Shown piece by piece: positions 13,308 through 23,882 of a DNA stretch of 64,000 nucleotides. Every line of letters begins with the position of its first letter. Position 1 is the first letter of the stretch. The notes under the pieces are model-generated. The model had not been told where the DNA came from, made no database searches, and saw only the letters and a program-made list of their open reading frames with translations. A program made the translations under genes and the position numbers. This DNA comes from Hyphomicrobiales bacterium (GTDB lineage Bacteria > Pseudomonadota > Alphaproteobacteria > Rhizobiales > Rhizobiaceae). Where the stretch lies: positions 62,001 through 126,000 of the forward strand of contig UEGQ01000015.1 in NCBI GenBank assembly GCA_900466005.1, read 5' to 3'.

Positions 13308-14234
13308 ATGAGTGGCAAGCATGTAGCCGTCCTGATGGGTGGACTTTCTTCGGAGCGGCCTGTGAGCCTGTCCTCCGGGAATGCATGCGCCGAGGCACTG
13401 GAAGGCGAGGGCTATCGCGTCACCAAGATCGACGTCGGTCGCGATATCGGTCAGGTGCTTGCCGATCTGCGGCCGGACGTCGCCTTCAATGCGCTCCATG
13501 GTCCCTTCGGCGAGGACGGCACCATCCAGGGTGTCCTCGAATATCTGCAGATCCCGTATACCCATTCCGGCGTGCTTGCTTCGGCGCTCGCCATGGACAA
13601 GGGGCAGGCGAAGATCGTTGCGGCGAACGCCGGGATTCCGGTTGCGGAGGCGCGGGTGATGTCGCGCTTCGACATCGGTTCCGAGCATCCGATCAAGCCG
13701 CCTTACGTCGTCAAGCCGGTGCGCGAGGGTTCGAGCTTTGGCGTCGTCATCGTCAAGGAGGATCAGTCCCATCCGCCGCAAGTCCTGACGTCGTCCGAAT
13801 GGCGTTACGGCGACCGGGTCATGGTCGAACACTATGTGGCCGGCCGCGAGCTCACCTGCGGCGTCATGGGCGACCGGGCGCTCGGCGTCACCGAGATCGT
13901 GCCGCAGGGGCACAGCTTCTACGACTATGATTCGAAGTACGTCGCCGGCGGTTCCCGGCACGTGTTGCCGGCGGAAATTTCACCGAAAATTTACCAAAAA
14001 ATACAAGAATTGGCCCTGAAGGCGCATCAGGCGATCGGCTGTCGCGGCGTGAGTCGGTCGGATTTCCGCTACGACGACCGGTTCTCCGAAGACGGCGAGC
14101 TCATCTGGCTGGAGATCAATACCCAGCCCGGCATGACCCCGACCTCGCTGGTTCCTGAGATGGCCGCTCACGCCGGTTTCGGCTTTGGTGAATTCGTTCG
14201 TTGGATGGTGGAGGAAGCATCGTGCTTGCGCTAG
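13308..14234 (+). CDS. ddlB: D-alanine--D-alanine ligase Ddl
   Basis: A 308-residue ATP-grasp enzyme that makes D-Ala-D-Ala, the substrate of MurF. It begins with [15 protein letters not shown], the N-terminal substrate segment of the family. It has [12 protein letters not shown], the ATP-grasp EHYVAGREL strand, and the metal-binding segment ending [13 protein letters not shown]. It is the first gene after the mid-cluster terminator. Its end overlaps the likely ftsQ start by 13 bases. Confidence 0.96.
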   Translation: MSGKHVAVLMGGLSSERPVSLSSGNACAEALEGEGYRVTKIDVGRDIGQVLADLRPDVAFNALHGPFGEDGTIQGVLEYLQIPYTHSGVLASALAMDKGQAKIVAANAGIPVAEARVMSRFDIGSEHPIKPPYVVKPVREGSSFGVVIVKEDQSHPPQVLTSSEWRYGDRVMVEHYVAGRELTCGVMGDRALGVTEIVPQGHSFYDYDSKYVAGGSRHVLPAEISPKIYQKIQELALKAHQAIGCRGVSRSDFRYDDRFSEDGELIWLEINTQPGMTPTSLVPEMAAHAGFGFGEFVRWMVEEASCLR

Positions 14235-15148
14235 GCGGCAGAAAGCATAAGTCCCGGGCCGGGATTTCGCCTGCGTCGCCGGCAGGTGAGGCGGTGGTGC
14301 TTCCGCGTCCGCTGCGCCGTGTCACGCGCTTCGCGCTCGGGCTCTGCTCCGGTCGAATCGGCATCCCGCAGTATGTCGGGCGCGTGTCCTTCGTCGGTTA
14401 TTGCTCCTTCGTCGGCATCTACGGCGTCGTCGCGGGCGGGCACGGGGCGCAGGTCGCGCAGTCGCTGACCTCGTTCGCGGGCTTCGCCATCGAGGACGTC
14501 AAGGTCGCCGGCAACGAGCAGACCTCGGAAATCGACATCCTGCAGCTGCTCGGGCTCGACGGCACGACGTCGCTCATCTCCCTCGATATCGATGCGGCCC
14601 GCGACCAGCTTTCCAGGCTTCCCTGGGTGGAGAGCGCGGAGGTCCGCAAGGTCTACCCCTCGACGATCCAGGTCGCGCTTCGCGAGCGCAAGGCCTACGG
14701 AATCTGGCAGCACGGCACGGAACTTTCGCTGATCGAACGCAACGGCAGCGTCATCGGCCCGCTGCGCGACAACAAGTTCGCGACGCTGCCGCTCTTCGTC
14801 GGTCGTGACGCCGAGACGGCGGCCGCTTCCGTCGAACAGGAATTTGCCAAGTGGCCGCAGATCGCCGGCCGCGTGAAGGCCTTCATTCGCGTCGCAAGCC
14901 GCCGGTGGGACATCCATCTCGACAACGGCGTGGTGGTGAAGCTTCCCGAGGAAAACCTCGACGACGCGCTGGCACTGCTCTCCAAGCTCGATGCCGAGCA
15001 GCAGGTGCTGGCACGCGACATCGCGGCGATCGACCTGCGGCTTCCCGATCGCACGACGATCCAGCTGACGCCCGAAGCGCAGGCGCGTCGCCAGGTGGTG
15101 CTGGAACAGCGGGCCAAGGCCCTCAAGAAGGCGGAGCAGAGTATATGA
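14222..15148 (+). CDS. ftsQ: cell division protein FtsQ
   Basis: A 308-residue bitopic division protein. A long basic N-terminal tail is followed by one membrane segment (about 60-80). Next comes a POTRA domain (about 90-165, including [10 protein letters not shown] and [14 protein letters not shown]) and the FtsQ beta domain. The GTG at 14222 is chosen because GGAGGAA ends five bases before it. An in-frame ATG at 14201 has no such site. The stop overlaps the ftsA ATG (ATGA). Confidence 0.92.
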   Translation: MLALGGRKHKSRAGISPASPAGEAVVLPRPLRRVTRFALGLCSGRIGIPQYVGRVSFVGYCSFVGIYGVVAGGHGAQVAQSLTSFAGFAIEDVKVAGNEQTSEIDILQLLGLDGTTSLISLDIDAARDQLSRLPWVESAEVRKVYPSTIQVALRERKAYGIWQHGTELSLIERNGSVIGPLRDNKFATLPLFVGRDAETAAASVEQEFAKWPQIAGRVKAFIRVASRRWDIHLDNGVVVKLPEENLDDALALLSKLDAEQQVLARDIAAIDLRLPDRTTIQLTPEAQARRQVVLEQRAKALKKAEQSI

Positions 15149-16476
15149 GCCTTTTCGGTAGCTCCAGTTTCGGTCTGCCGCGCCTGAAGCCCCTTTCGGC
15201 GAAGCGGTCGCATGTCGTGTCGGTCCTCGACATCGGCTCGACCAAGGTCGTCTGCATGATCGGCCGGCTGACGCCACGCAAGGAAAGCTCGGTCCTGCCG
15301 GGCCGTACCCACAATGTCGAGATCATCGGCATCGGGCACCAGCGCTCCCGCGGCGTGAAGTGCGGCGTGATCGCCGATCTCGACGCCGTCGAGAACGTCG
15401 TCCGGCTCGCCGTCGATGCGGCCGAGCGCATGGCCGGCCTCACCGTCGAGAGCCTGATCGTCAACGTTTCGGCCGGGCGGCTCGCCAGCGACGTCTATAC
15501 GGCGACCATCGATCTCGGCGGCCAGGAAGTCGAATCGAGCGACCTGAAGAAGGTTCTCGTTGCCGCCGGCCAGCAGTCGCAGCGTCACGACCGCATCGTC
15601 CTGCATTCGCTGCCGACGGGCTTCTCGCTCGACGGCGAGCGCGGCATCCGCGATCCGCTCGGCATGTACGGTGACGAGCTCGGCGTCGACATGCACGTCG
15701 TCACCGCGGAACGGCCGGCGCTGCGCAATCTCGAACTCTGCATCAACCGTGCGCATCTGTCGGTCGAAGGCGTGGTCGCGACCCCCTATGCCAGCGGGCT
15801 GGCGGCCCTCGTCGACGACGAAGTCGAACTCGGCTGCGCGGCGATCGACATGGGCGGCGGCATGACCACCATCTCCGTCTTCGCCGAAGGCAAGCTCATC
15901 CATACCGATGCGATCGCGATCGGCGGTCATCACGTCACCACCGACCTTGCACGCGGTCTGTCGACCCGCATCGAGGATGCCGAACGCCTGAAGGTCGTCC
16001 ACGGCTCGGCGCTCTCCAACAGCACCGACGAGCGCGACGTGATCTCGGTTCCGCCGATCGGCGAGGACGATCGCGACCAGCCGACCCAGGTGCCGCGTTC
16101 ACTGGTCACGCGAATCATCCGCGCCCGTATCGAGGAAATTCTCGAAATGCTGCGCGACCGCATCCAGCAGTCGGGCTTCAGCCCGGTCGTCGGCAAGCGC
16201 GTCGTCCTGACCGGCGGCGCAAGCCAGCTGACCGGCCTTCCGGAAGCCGCCCGCCGCGTGCTCGCGCGCAATGTGCGGATCGGCCGCCCGATGGGGGTCG
16301 CCGGCCTGCCGGTGGCGGCCAAGGGGCCGGCGTTTTCGACCGCGGTCGGTCTTCTGATCTATCCGCAGGTCGCCGACCAGGAGACGCATGCAGGGCAGGG
16401 CGGGTTGTTCTCGCCCTTCAGCAACGGGAACAGCCGGATCGCCCGTGTCGGGCAATGGCTGAAAGAGAGTTTTTAA
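15145..16476 (+). CDS. ftsA: cell division protein FtsA (actin-like membrane anchor of FtsZ)
   Basis: A 443-residue actin-fold ATPase that tethers FtsZ to the membrane. The phosphate-1 loop is VLDIGSTKVVC, the phosphate-2 segment is IDMGGGMTTISVF, and the adenosine segment is VVLTGGASQLTG. The C terminus ends in a short basic amphipathic helix (RVGQWLKESF), the membrane-targeting sequence. The N terminus carries about 25 extra residues before the fold, common in alphaproteobacteria. It is followed by ftsZ after 92 bases. Confidence 0.96.
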   Translation: MSLFGSSSFGLPRLKPLSAKRSHVVSVLDIGSTKVVCMIGRLTPRKESSVLPGRTHNVEIIGIGHQRSRGVKCGVIADLDAVENVVRLAVDAAERMAGLTVESLIVNVSAGRLASDVYTATIDLGGQEVESSDLKKVLVAAGQQSQRHDRIVLHSLPTGFSLDGERGIRDPLGMYGDELGVDMHVVTAERPALRNLELCINRAHLSVEGVVATPYASGLAALVDDEVELGCAAIDMGGGMTTISVFAEGKLIHTDAIAIGGHHVTTDLARGLSTRIEDAERLKVVHGSALSNSTDERDVISVPPIGEDDRDQPTQVPRSLVTRIIRARIEEILEMLRDRIQQSGFSPVVGKRVVLTGGASQLTGLPEAARRVLARNVRIGRPMGVAGLPVAAKGPAFSTAVGLLIYPQVADQETHAGQGGLFSPFSNGNSRIARVGQWLKESF

Positions 16477-16568
16477 GTTTCTGCCTCGCCGTGGCGGCGC
16501 AAGGCAAGAAGAGTTGAAGAGATCAGGCCGGCGTGGCGATGCGGCCGGAGAAAGAAGGAACGGGTAAC

Positions 16569-18296
16569 ATGACCATTAAGCTGCAGAAGCCAGACATCAC
16601 CGAGCTGAAGCCTCGGATCACGGTATTCGGGGTCGGTGGCGGCGGCGGCAACGCCGTCAACAACATGATCACCGCCGGGCTCCAGGGCGTCGATTTCGTC
16701 GTCGCCAATACCGACGCGCAGGCGCTGACGATGACGAAGGCCGAGCGGATCATCCAGCTCGGTGCCAGCGTCACCGAAGGTCTCGGCGCCGGCTCGCAGC
16801 CGGAGGTCGGCCGCGCAGCCGCCGAGGAATGCATCGATGAGATCATCGATCACCTGAACGGCACCCACATGTGCTTCGTCACCGCCGGCATGGGCGGCGG
16901 CACCGGCACGGGTGCGGCTCCGGTCGTCGCCCAGGCCGCCCGCAACAAGGGCATCCTCACCGTCGGCGTCGTCACCAAGCCCTTCCACTTCGAAGGCCAG
17001 CGCCGCATGCGGCTGGCGGAAGCCGGCATCGAGGAACTGCAGAAGTCCGTCGATACCCTGATCGTCATCCCGAACCAGAATCTCTTCCGCATCGCCAACG
17101 ACAAGACCACCTTCGCCGACGCATTCGCCATGGCCGACCAGGTGCTCTACTCCGGCGTGGCATGCATCACCGACCTGATGGTCAAGGAAGGCCTGATCAA
17201 CCTCGACTTCGCCGACGTCCGCTCGGTAATGCGCGAGATGGGCCGCGCGATGATGGGAACCGGCGAAGCCTCCGGCCCCGGCCGCGCGATGCAGGCGGCG
17301 GAAGCGGCGATCGCCAACCCGCTGCTCGACGAGACCTCGATGAAGGGTGCACAGGGCCTGCTGATCTCGATCACCGGTGGCCGCGACCTCACGCTCTTCG
17401 AAGTCGACGAAGCCGCGACCCGTATCCGCGAGGAAGTCGATCCGGACGCCAACATCATCCTCGGCGCGACCTTCGACGAAGCGCTGGAAGGCCTGATCCG
17501 CGTGTCGGTCGTCGCGACCGGCATCGACCGCACCGCCGGTGCCATGGCTCAGAAGACCTACGAAGCGCCGGCCGCACGGCCGGTCATGCGCCCGGCCGCA
17601 GCCGTCGCTCCGGCCCCGGCTCGCCCCGCAGTGGCACCGGCCCCGAAGGCCGCCGATCCGGTTGCCGACACCATCCGCTCCGCCGAAGCGGAAATGGAGC
17701 GTGAACTCGAGATCGCAATGGCCCGCCAGATGGCTCCGGCCCCGGCCGCTGCCCCGGCGCAGCCGGAATTCCGACCGCAGAGCAAGCTCTTCACCGCACC
17801 GGCGCCGGCTGCTCCGCAGCAGCCCGTCGTTCGTGAGCCGGTCGCCGCTCCGGCTCCGGTCATGAGCCGTCCGGCCGCGCCGGTCGAGGCTGCCCCGGCC
17901 CGCGTCGAACCGGTCGCCCAGCCGGTCCGCCAGACGGTCGAGCCGGTCCGCATGCCGAAGGTCGAGGACTTCCCGCCGGTCGTTCGCGCCGAGATGGATC
18001 ACCGGGCGAATGCCGCTCCGGCCCCGCAGGACGAACGCGGCCCGATGGGTCTCCTCAAGCGGATCACGAGCTCGCTCGGCCGCCATCACGAGGAAGAGCC
18101 GGTCAACGCCGACATGACGGCGTCCGCTCCGGCCGCCGCCTCGCAGCAGCGCCGCACGCTCTCTCCGGAAGCGAGCCTCTATGCGCCGCGCCGCGGCCAG
18201 CTCGACGACCAGGGCCGCACGGTGCCGCAGACGCGCGTGGCGCACGAGGACGACCAGCTCGAGATCCCGGCGTTCCTGCGCCGCCAGTCGAACTGA
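16569..18296 (+). CDS. ftsZ: cell division GTPase FtsZ (long-linker, rhizobial FtsZ1 type)
   Basis: A 575-residue tubulin homologue that forms the Z ring. The GTPase domain covers about residues 1-320 with the tubulin signature GGGTGTG and the T7 loop region [11 protein letters not shown] Pro/Ala/Val-rich disordered linker of over 200 residues follows. It ends in the conserved C-terminal peptide (EIPAFLRRQ) that binds FtsA and other partners. The start at 16569 has AAGGAACGGG just upstream and gives the [16 protein letters not shown] terminus; the frame is open a little earlier. Confidence 0.97.
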   Translation: MTIKLQKPDITELKPRITVFGVGGGGGNAVNNMITAGLQGVDFVVANTDAQALTMTKAERIIQLGASVTEGLGAGSQPEVGRAAAEECIDEIIDHLNGTHMCFVTAGMGGGTGTGAAPVVAQAARNKGILTVGVVTKPFHFEGQRRMRLAEAGIEELQKSVDTLIVIPNQNLFRIANDKTTFADAFAMADQVLYSGVACITDLMVKEGLINLDFADVRSVMREMGRAMMGTGEASGPGRAMQAAEAAIANPLLDETSMKGAQGLLISITGGRDLTLFEVDEAATRIREEVDPDANIILGATFDEALEGLIRVSVVATGIDRTAGAMAQKTYEAPAARPVMRPAAAVAPAPARPAVAPAPKAADPVADTIRSAEAEMERELEIAMARQMAPAPAAAPAQPEFRPQSKLFTAPAPAAPQQPVVREPVAAPAPVMSRPAAPVEAAPARVEPVAQPVRQTVEPVRMPKVEDFPPVVRAEMDHRANAAPAPQDERGPMGLLKRITSSLGRHHEEEPVNADMTASAPAAASQQRRTLSPEASLYAPRRGQLDDQGRTVPQTRVAHEDDQLEIPAFLRRQSN

Positions 18297-18318
18297 GCCT
18301 CGAAGCAGAGTGATTTCG

Positions 18319-18355
18319 GCGCCCGGGTCGCAAGGCCCGGGCGCCTGTGTTTTCC
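18319..18355 (+). terminator. Rho-independent terminator after ftsZ
   Basis: A 10-bp GC-rich stem (18319-18328 with 18336-18345) and 7-base loop, followed by a T-rich tail (TGTGTTTTCC). It begins 23 bases after the ftsZ stop and closes the division cluster. Confidence 0.85.
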
Positions 18356-18580
18356 GCACCTGCGAAAGAGTGCCGATTGTGCAATGGTTCCAATTGTTTG
18401 CCTTCGTAACAATGCGAAAGAAACAGTGATTTGTGCTATCGGAGCGCTCTCCATATGTATGGGATCGGGACAGGGCTGGATTCGGTGTGCAATGCCGATG
18501 TCATGGCCCCCAGAAGGATAAGCGGTGGGCGCGTTCGCCAGGCGAGACGCCGCCGCCGCGGCAGATAAAGGCACTATTCT
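18356..18580. other. intergenic region upstream of lpxC
   Basis: This gap between the ftsZ terminator and lpxC must contain the lpxC promoter. I could not find a convincing -35/-10 pair. No small gene with a plausible ribosome site was seen. Confidence 0.5.
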
Positions 18581-19537
18581 ATGGCAATCGGATTGCTGGG
18601 TTTTCAGACCACCATCGCAGCGCCGGTCACGCTGACCGGGATCGGCGTGCATTCGGGGACACCAGTAACCATCAGCTTCCTGCCGGCCGAAGCCGGCACG
18701 GGCATCGTCTTCCATCGTCAGCATGGGAACGGGACGATCACGGAACTGAGGGCGGTTTCCTCGCAGGTCGGCAATACCGATCTCTGCACCGTGCTCGGGA
18801 CCTCGCCGGCCAGTTCAATCGCGACGGTCGAGCATGTGATGGCGGCGATCTATGCGCTCGGCATCGACAACCTGATCATCGAGGTCGACGGGGCGGAAAT
18901 GCCGATCATGGACGGCAGCTCGGCGCCGTTCATCGAGGCGATCGACCAGGTCGGCGTCAAAAATCTCGGCGTGAAGCGCCGCTACATCCGCGTCACCAAG
19001 CCGGTGCGGATCGAATCGGGTGCTTCCTGGGCCGAGTTCCGCCCGCATGACGGCACCCGCTTCGAAGTGGAGATCGATTTCGACAGCCCGCTGATCGGCC
19101 GCCAGATGTGGCAGGGCGAGATGACGGCTGCGGCCTTCCGCAACGAGTTGTCGCGCGCCCGTACCTTCGGCTTCATGCGCGACGTCGAGCGGCTCTGGGC
19201 GGCCGGCTTTGCGCTCGGTTCGTCGCTCGAAAACTCGGTCGTCATTTCCGACGACGACACCGTCGTCAACATGGAAGGCCTGCGCTATGCCGGTGACGAG
19301 TTCGTTCGCCACAAGACGCTCGACGCCGTCGGCGATCTCGCCATGGCGGGCGCACAGTTCATCGGCTGCTACCGTTCCTATCGCGGCGGCCACAAGCTGA
19401 ATGCCAACGCGCTCAAGGCGCTGCTCAACGACCGCAGCGCCTACGAGGTCGTCGAGGCGCCGGCACGCAGCCAGCAGGTCCGCGCCCGCGAATTCGTGGC
19501 GGTCAACGTCCCGGAGTTCGCGCCCTGGTCAGCCTGA
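18581..19537 (+). CDS. lpxC: UDP-3-O-acyl-N-acetylglucosamine deacetylase LpxC
   Basis: A 318-residue zinc deacetylase that commits the pathway to lipid A. Family segments are present in order: TGIGVHSGTPV, the zinc histidine in TVEHVMAA, the DGSSAPF active-site segment, and the second zinc site in HKTLDAVGDLAMAG, where His and Asp are ligands. The late histidine segment GGHKLN follows. It stands alone between two terminators, as in other alphaproteobacteria where it follows ftsZ. Confidence 0.97.
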   Translation: MAIGLLGFQTTIAAPVTLTGIGVHSGTPVTISFLPAEAGTGIVFHRQHGNGTITELRAVSSQVGNTDLCTVLGTSPASSIATVEHVMAAIYALGIDNLIIEVDGAEMPIMDGSSAPFIEAIDQVGVKNLGVKRRYIRVTKPVRIESGASWAEFRPHDGTRFEVEIDFDSPLIGRQMWQGEMTAAAFRNELSRARTFGFMRDVERLWAAGFALGSSLENSVVISDDDTVVNMEGLRYAGDEFVRHKTLDAVGDLAMAGAQFIGCYRSYRGGHKLNANALKALLNDRSAYEVVEAPARSQQVRAREFVAVNVPEFAPWSA

Positions 19538-19555
19538 CGATGTGCAGATGACGCG

Positions 19556-19588
19556 AAAGGCCGCCCGTCGAGGCGGCTTTTCTTTTTT
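19556..19588 (+). terminator. Rho-independent terminator after lpxC
   Basis: A GCCGCC/GGCGGC stem (19560-19565 with 19572-19577), extended by a G-T and A-T pairs, is followed by TTTTCTTTTTT. It starts about 20 bases after the lpxC stop. Confidence 0.9.
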
Positions 19589-19779
19589 GAACGGCGGGGA
19601 AGAGCGGAACTGCGGCAGAGCCTCTGCGGGCGATCGTCCAAATTCGGGATTTCCTTCGGAGCTTGCCACAAAATTGCGTCAAATCACCATCATTGCGTTG
19701 CTCTCCCCACGCTTTTATGGCTAGAAACGCCAGTTGGAAGCGGCGGTATTCACGCAGCGCTGCAATCGGGAACTGTCGA

Positions 19780-20649
19780 ATGAGTGAAGTTAAGTCGGGA
19801 ATGCTTAGAACCGCCGTTCGGATCGCCGGCGTGTTCTTGATGATCACTGCGACAGGTTCCCTGCTGGCATCGTGCCAGTCGGACCCCGACATCGACATCA
19901 CCAAGCTCGCGGCCGAAAGCGAGCCGGCGGAAGTGCTGTACAATCAGGGCCTTGCCAACATCAAGGCCGGCAATATGACCGAGGCCGGGCGCAAGTTCGA
20001 CGCCGTCGACCGCCAGCACCCCTTCTCGGAATGGTCGCAGAAGGCGCTGGTGATGAGCACCTTCGTGAAGTACCGGCTCGGGCGCTATACGGAAGCGACC
20101 GCGACCGGCAGGCGCTACCTGAGCCTCTACCCGCGTGCGGACGACTCGGCCTATGTGCAGTATCTGGTCGGCCTTTCCTACTGGAAGCAGATCAGCAACG
20201 TGACGCAGGACCAGAAGGCCTCGAACCAGACGATGGAAGCCATGCAGAAGGTGGTCGACGAGTATCCGGACTCCGAATATGTCGACGATGCGCAGGCGAA
20301 GATCCGGTTCGCGCGCGACCAGCTCGCCGGCAAGGAAATGCAGATCGGCCGCTACTATCTGGAGCGCAAGGAATATCTGGCGGCGATCTCGCGCTTCCGC
20401 GTCGTCGTCGAGAAGTATCCGACGACGAACCAGGTCGAAGAGGCGCTTGCCCGTCTCGTGGAATCCTATTACGCGCTCGGCGTCGTCGAGGAGGCGCAGA
20501 CCGCCGCGGCCGTGCTCGGGCACAACTATCCCGACAGCCAGTGGTATGCCGACTCCTACAAGCTCCTGAAGACCGGTGGTCTGGAACCGCGTGAGAATGC
20601 CGGCTCCTGGATCTCCCGTGCCGGCAAGAAGCTCCTGCTCGGGAGCTGA
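19780..20649 (+). CDS. bamD: outer membrane protein assembly factor BamD (ComL-like lipoprotein)
   Basis: A 289-residue lipoprotein of the BAM complex that inserts beta-barrel proteins into the outer membrane. A hydrophobic signal peptide ends in the lipobox LASC, with the lipidated cysteine at about residue 32. Tetratricopeptide-type repeats then cover most of the mature protein, including [13 protein letters not shown] and [11 protein letters not shown]. The start at 19780 has GGGA eight bases upstream. A later ATG at 19801 would still give a full signal peptide. recN follows after 35 bases. Confidence 0.92.
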   Translation: MSEVKSGMLRTAVRIAGVFLMITATGSLLASCQSDPDIDITKLAAESEPAEVLYNQGLANIKAGNMTEAGRKFDAVDRQHPFSEWSQKALVMSTFVKYRLGRYTEATATGRRYLSLYPRADDSAYVQYLVGLSYWKQISNVTQDQKASNQTMEAMQKVVDEYPDSEYVDDAQAKIRFARDQLAGKEMQIGRYYLERKEYLAAISRFRVVVEKYPTTNQVEEALARLVESYYALGVVEEAQTAAAVLGHNYPDSQWYADSYKLLKTGGLEPRENAGSWISRAGKKLLLGS

Positions 20650-20684
20650 TCGTCAGTCTCAAACCAGGCGAGATCTGAAAGCCC

Positions 20685-22358
20685 ATGCTGGTTCAGCTAT
20701 CGATCCGCGATATCGTTCTGATCGAGCGGCTCGACCTGTCCTTCGAGGCGGGGCTCTCGGTGCTGACCGGCGAGACGGGGGCCGGCAAGTCGATCCTGCT
20801 CGACAGCCTCTCGCTGGCGCTCGGCGGGCGCGGTGACGGTTCTCTGGTGCGCCACGGCGAGGACAAGGGGCAGGTGACGGCCGTGTTCGACGTGGCTCAC
20901 GCCCATCCTGTTCGCCTGCTGCTGCGGGAAAACAGCGTCGACGAGGACGGCGACCTCATCTTCCGGCGGGTACAATCGGCGGACGGCCGCACCCGCGCCT
21001 TCATCAACGACCAGCCGGTGAGCGTGCAGCTGATGCGCCAGGCCGGGCAATTGCTCGTCGAAATCCATGGCCAGCACGACGACCGTGCGCTCGTCGACAC
21101 CGACGCGCACCGTACCCTTCTCGACGCCTTCGCCGGCCTGACGGACGAAGTGGGCGACCTCTCCGAGGCCTACCGTCGCTGGAAGGATGCCGATCGGCAA
21201 TTGAAGGCGCATCGCGCGCGGGTCGAGGCAGCCGCTCGCGAGGCGGAATATCTTCGCGCCTCCGTCGAGGAACTGGAGATCCTCTCGCCGCGCGACGGTG
21301 AGGAGGACGAACTCGCCGACCGCCGCTCGCAAATGCAGAAGGCGGAGCGCATCGCCGGCGATATCGCCGAGGCATCCGAGTTCCTGAACGGCAACAGTTC
21401 TCCCGTGCCGATGATCGCCTCGCTGATGCGTCGCCTGGAGCGCAAGAGCCACGAGGCGCCCGGCCTACTCGAAGACACTGTGCAGCTTCTCGACGCGGCA
21501 CTCGACAGCCTCTCCAACGCCCAGATGGAGGTTGAGGCGGCCCTGCGCCGGACCGAATTCGACCCCCGCGAACTGGAGCGGGTCGAGGAGCGGCTGTTTG
21601 CGCTCAGGGCGGCCGGCCGCAAGTATTCCGTGCCGGTCACCGAGCTTCCGGCGCTCGCTGAGCGGATGGTCGCGGAGCTCGCCGATCTCGACGCCGGCGA
21701 GGAGCGCCTCGGGCAGATGGAGACCGCGGTCGCCGAGGCGAAGGCCGCCTACGACCACCGAGCGGCCGCACTCTCCTCGAAGCGGGCGAATGCGGCGACG
21801 GCGCTTTCCGAGGCCGTGATGGCGGAGCTTCCGGCCCTCAAGCTCGAGCGCGCCCGTTTCATGGTCGAGGTGATGTCCGATCCGGAGGCAGCGACCGCCG
21901 AGGGCATCGATACCGTCGAATTCCACGTCCAGACCAATCCGGGCACGCGGCCGGGGCCGATCATGAAGGTGGCGTCGGGCGGCGAACTGTCGCGCTTCCT
22001 GCTGGCGCTCAAGGTGGCGCTCGCCGATCGCGGTTCTGCGCCGACGCTCGTCTTCGACGAAATCGACACCGGCGTCGGCGGCGCCGTAGCGGATGCCATC
22101 GGCCAGCGACTGAAGCGGCTCTCCTCGACGGTACAGGTGCTTTCCGTCACCCATGCGCCGCAGGTGGCCGCCCGTGCCGCGACCCATCTGCTCATTTCCA
22201 AGGGACCGGTCGGCGAGGCCGGCGACAAGATCGCGACCAGGGTCGCGACGATGGCGCCCGAGCACCGCCGCGAGGAGATCGCGCGCATGCTCGCCGGCGC
22301 GTCGGTGACCGACGAGGCACGGGCGGCGGCGGCACGGCTTCTCGCCGGCGAAAACTGA
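20685..22358 (+). CDS. recN: DNA repair protein RecN (SMC-like ATPase)
   Basis: A 557-residue SMC-like ATPase that acts at double-strand breaks. The Walker A motif is GETGAGKS near residue 29. A long helical coiled-coil middle follows, and the C-terminal half has the ABC signature VASGGELSRF and Walker B (LVFDEIDTGVGG). An SVTHAPQVAA segment closes the ATPase. Length is normal for the family. Co-occurrence with bamD and ligA fits the order I recall in rhizobia, but two genes separate it from ligA here. Confidence 0.96.
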   Translation: MLVQLSIRDIVLIERLDLSFEAGLSVLTGETGAGKSILLDSLSLALGGRGDGSLVRHGEDKGQVTAVFDVAHAHPVRLLLRENSVDEDGDLIFRRVQSADGRTRAFINDQPVSVQLMRQAGQLLVEIHGQHDDRALVDTDAHRTLLDAFAGLTDEVGDLSEAYRRWKDADRQLKAHRARVEAAAREAEYLRASVEELEILSPRDGEEDELADRRSQMQKAERIAGDIAEASEFLNGNSSPVPMIASLMRRLERKSHEAPGLLEDTVQLLDAALDSLSNAQMEVEAALRRTEFDPRELERVEERLFALRAAGRKYSVPVTELPALAERMVAELADLDAGEERLGQMETAVAEAKAAYDHRAAALSSKRANAATALSEAVMAELPALKLERARFMVEVMSDPEAATAEGIDTVEFHVQTNPGTRPGPIMKVASGGELSRFLLALKVALADRGSAPTLVFDEIDTGVGGAVADAIGQRLKRLSSTVQVLSVTHAPQVAARAATHLLISKGPVGEAGDKIATRVATMAPEHRREEIARMLAGASVTDEARAAAARLLAGEN

Positions 22359-22424
22359 CGGCGGGCCGCTTTCGCGGCACGCGACGATTGCATTCCTTCT
22401 GCAAACCTGTTTCCCTCCGCTTCG

Positions 22425-23873
22425 ATGTTTGAGACGCTGCAAAGCTATTGGCCGGAGGTCCTTGCCGTCCTGTCGATCGGGATGGGCACGATCGCGGCCG
22501 TTCACGCGGCGATGACCAAACGGGAGGTGCGCTCGGCGATCGGCTGGGTCGGCATCATCATCCTGTCTCCGATCGTCGGCGCGCTCGTCTATGCTGTCGC
22601 GGGCGTCAACCGCATGCGCCGCAAGTCCATTCTGCAGCGGCGGACCCATCGCCACGAGGCGCTCCGGCGCGTCCTGTCGCAGTTCCACCTGCCGGCCGGC
22701 GAGGTCGAACGGCAGTTCGGCCGGCCGATGGCGGCGCTGAAGGTCCTCGGCGACCGGGTGACCGGCTATTCGCTCTCGTCCGGCAACAGCCTTTCGATCC
22801 TCTCCTCCGGCGACGAGACCTATGACGCGATGGCGGCGGCGATCGAGGGCGCACGGCGCTCGATCCTCGTCGAAACCTACATCTTCGATCGCGACACGGC
22901 GGGGCTCAGGATCGCCGACTGCCTGATCGCGGCCCACAGGCGCGGCGTCGATGTGCGGGTGCTGGTCGATGCGGTCGGCGCCCGCTACAGCACGCCGAGC
23001 ATTCTGAGCTACCTGAAGGACGCCGGCGTCGCGGCCGCCGCCTTCAACGGTAAGGTCATCCTCGGGCTCCGCCTGCCTTACGCCAATCTTCGCACGCACC
23101 GGAAGATCATGGTGGTCGACGGCGCGGTCGCTTTCGCCGGCGGCATGAATATCCGCGAAGGCTTCATGGGCAAGGATGGCGCCCGCGACACGCATTTCCG
23201 GCTGACCGGACCCGTGGTCGCCGATCTGTTTGCGGTGGCGGCGGAGGACTGGGCGTTCGAGACGGGGGAGGAACTGAAGAGCGATGCCTGGAACGTGTCG
23301 GTCGGCGAGGCGGCACCGGGAACGCCGTCCTATGTCCGGGTGATCTCCTCCGGGCCGGACACGAATCTCGAATGCAATCACAAGGTCCTGATGGGCGCGT
23401 TTTCGGTCGCCGAGCGCTCGATCCGCATCGTCTCGCCATACTTCCTCCCGGACAACATCCTGCTCGGGGCGCTGGCGACCGCGGCAAGGCGCGGGGTGGC
23501 GGTCGACATCATCGTTCCCTCGCAGAACAATCTCGCCATCGTCAGCCACGCGATGACGGCGCAGTTCGACCAGATCCTGAAGGACGGCTGCCGGATCTGG
23601 AGCGCCAAGGGGCCGTTCGACCATTCCAAGCTGATGACCATCGACGGGCAATGGAGCTTCATCGGCTCCTCAAACCTCGATTCCCGTTCGCTGCGGCTCA
23701 ACTTCGAGGTGGACCTCGAAGTGTACGACCGGCATTTCGCCGAACAGATCGATGCGAGGATCGCCGCCGCGCGAGACGGCGCGGAGGAGATCACGCTCGA
23801 GGCGCTTCGGCTCCGACCTTTCGTCCTGCGGCTTTTCGACCGTGTTCTCTGGCTCGGTTCGCCTTATCTTTGA
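22425..23873 (+). CDS. cls: cardiolipin synthase (phospholipase D superfamily)
   Basis: A 482-residue membrane enzyme that joins two phosphatidylglycerol molecules into cardiolipin. Two hydrophobic segments lie at about residues 8-27 and 40-60. Two HKD motifs follow: HRKIMVVDG near residue 225 and HSKLMTIDG near 400, each with the downstream glycine/serine-asparagine pattern. The layout matches ClsA. It is followed by an EEP-fold gene only nine bases later, so the two probably form one unit. Confidence 0.92.
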   Translation: MFETLQSYWPEVLAVLSIGMGTIAAVHAAMTKREVRSAIGWVGIIILSPIVGALVYAVAGVNRMRRKSILQRRTHRHEALRRVLSQFHLPAGEVERQFGRPMAALKVLGDRVTGYSLSSGNSLSILSSGDETYDAMAAAIEGARRSILVETYIFDRDTAGLRIADCLIAAHRRGVDVRVLVDAVGARYSTPSILSYLKDAGVAAAAFNGKVILGLRLPYANLRTHRKIMVVDGAVAFAGGMNIREGFMGKDGARDTHFRLTGPVVADLFAVAAEDWAFETGEELKSDAWNVSVGEAAPGTPSYVRVISSGPDTNLECNHKVLMGAFSVAERSIRIVSPYFLPDNILLGALATAARRGVAVDIIVPSQNNLAIVSHAMTAQFDQILKDGCRIWSAKGPFDHSKLMTIDGQWSFIGSSNLDSRSLRLNFEVDLEVYDRHFAEQIDARIAAARDGAEEITLEALRLRPFVLRLFDRVLWLGSPYL

Positions 23874-23882
23874 GGAAGGTCG

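Noticed and set aside
17560..17960. Repeated Pro/Ala codons that look like a short repeat array
   Set aside because: It is the coding sequence of the FtsZ linker in frame; there are no regular repeat-spacer units, so not a CRISPR or tandem repeat.
18433..19050. Open frame on + across the lpxC start
   Set aside because: Overlaps lpxC in another frame and has no domain-like sequence or ribosome site.
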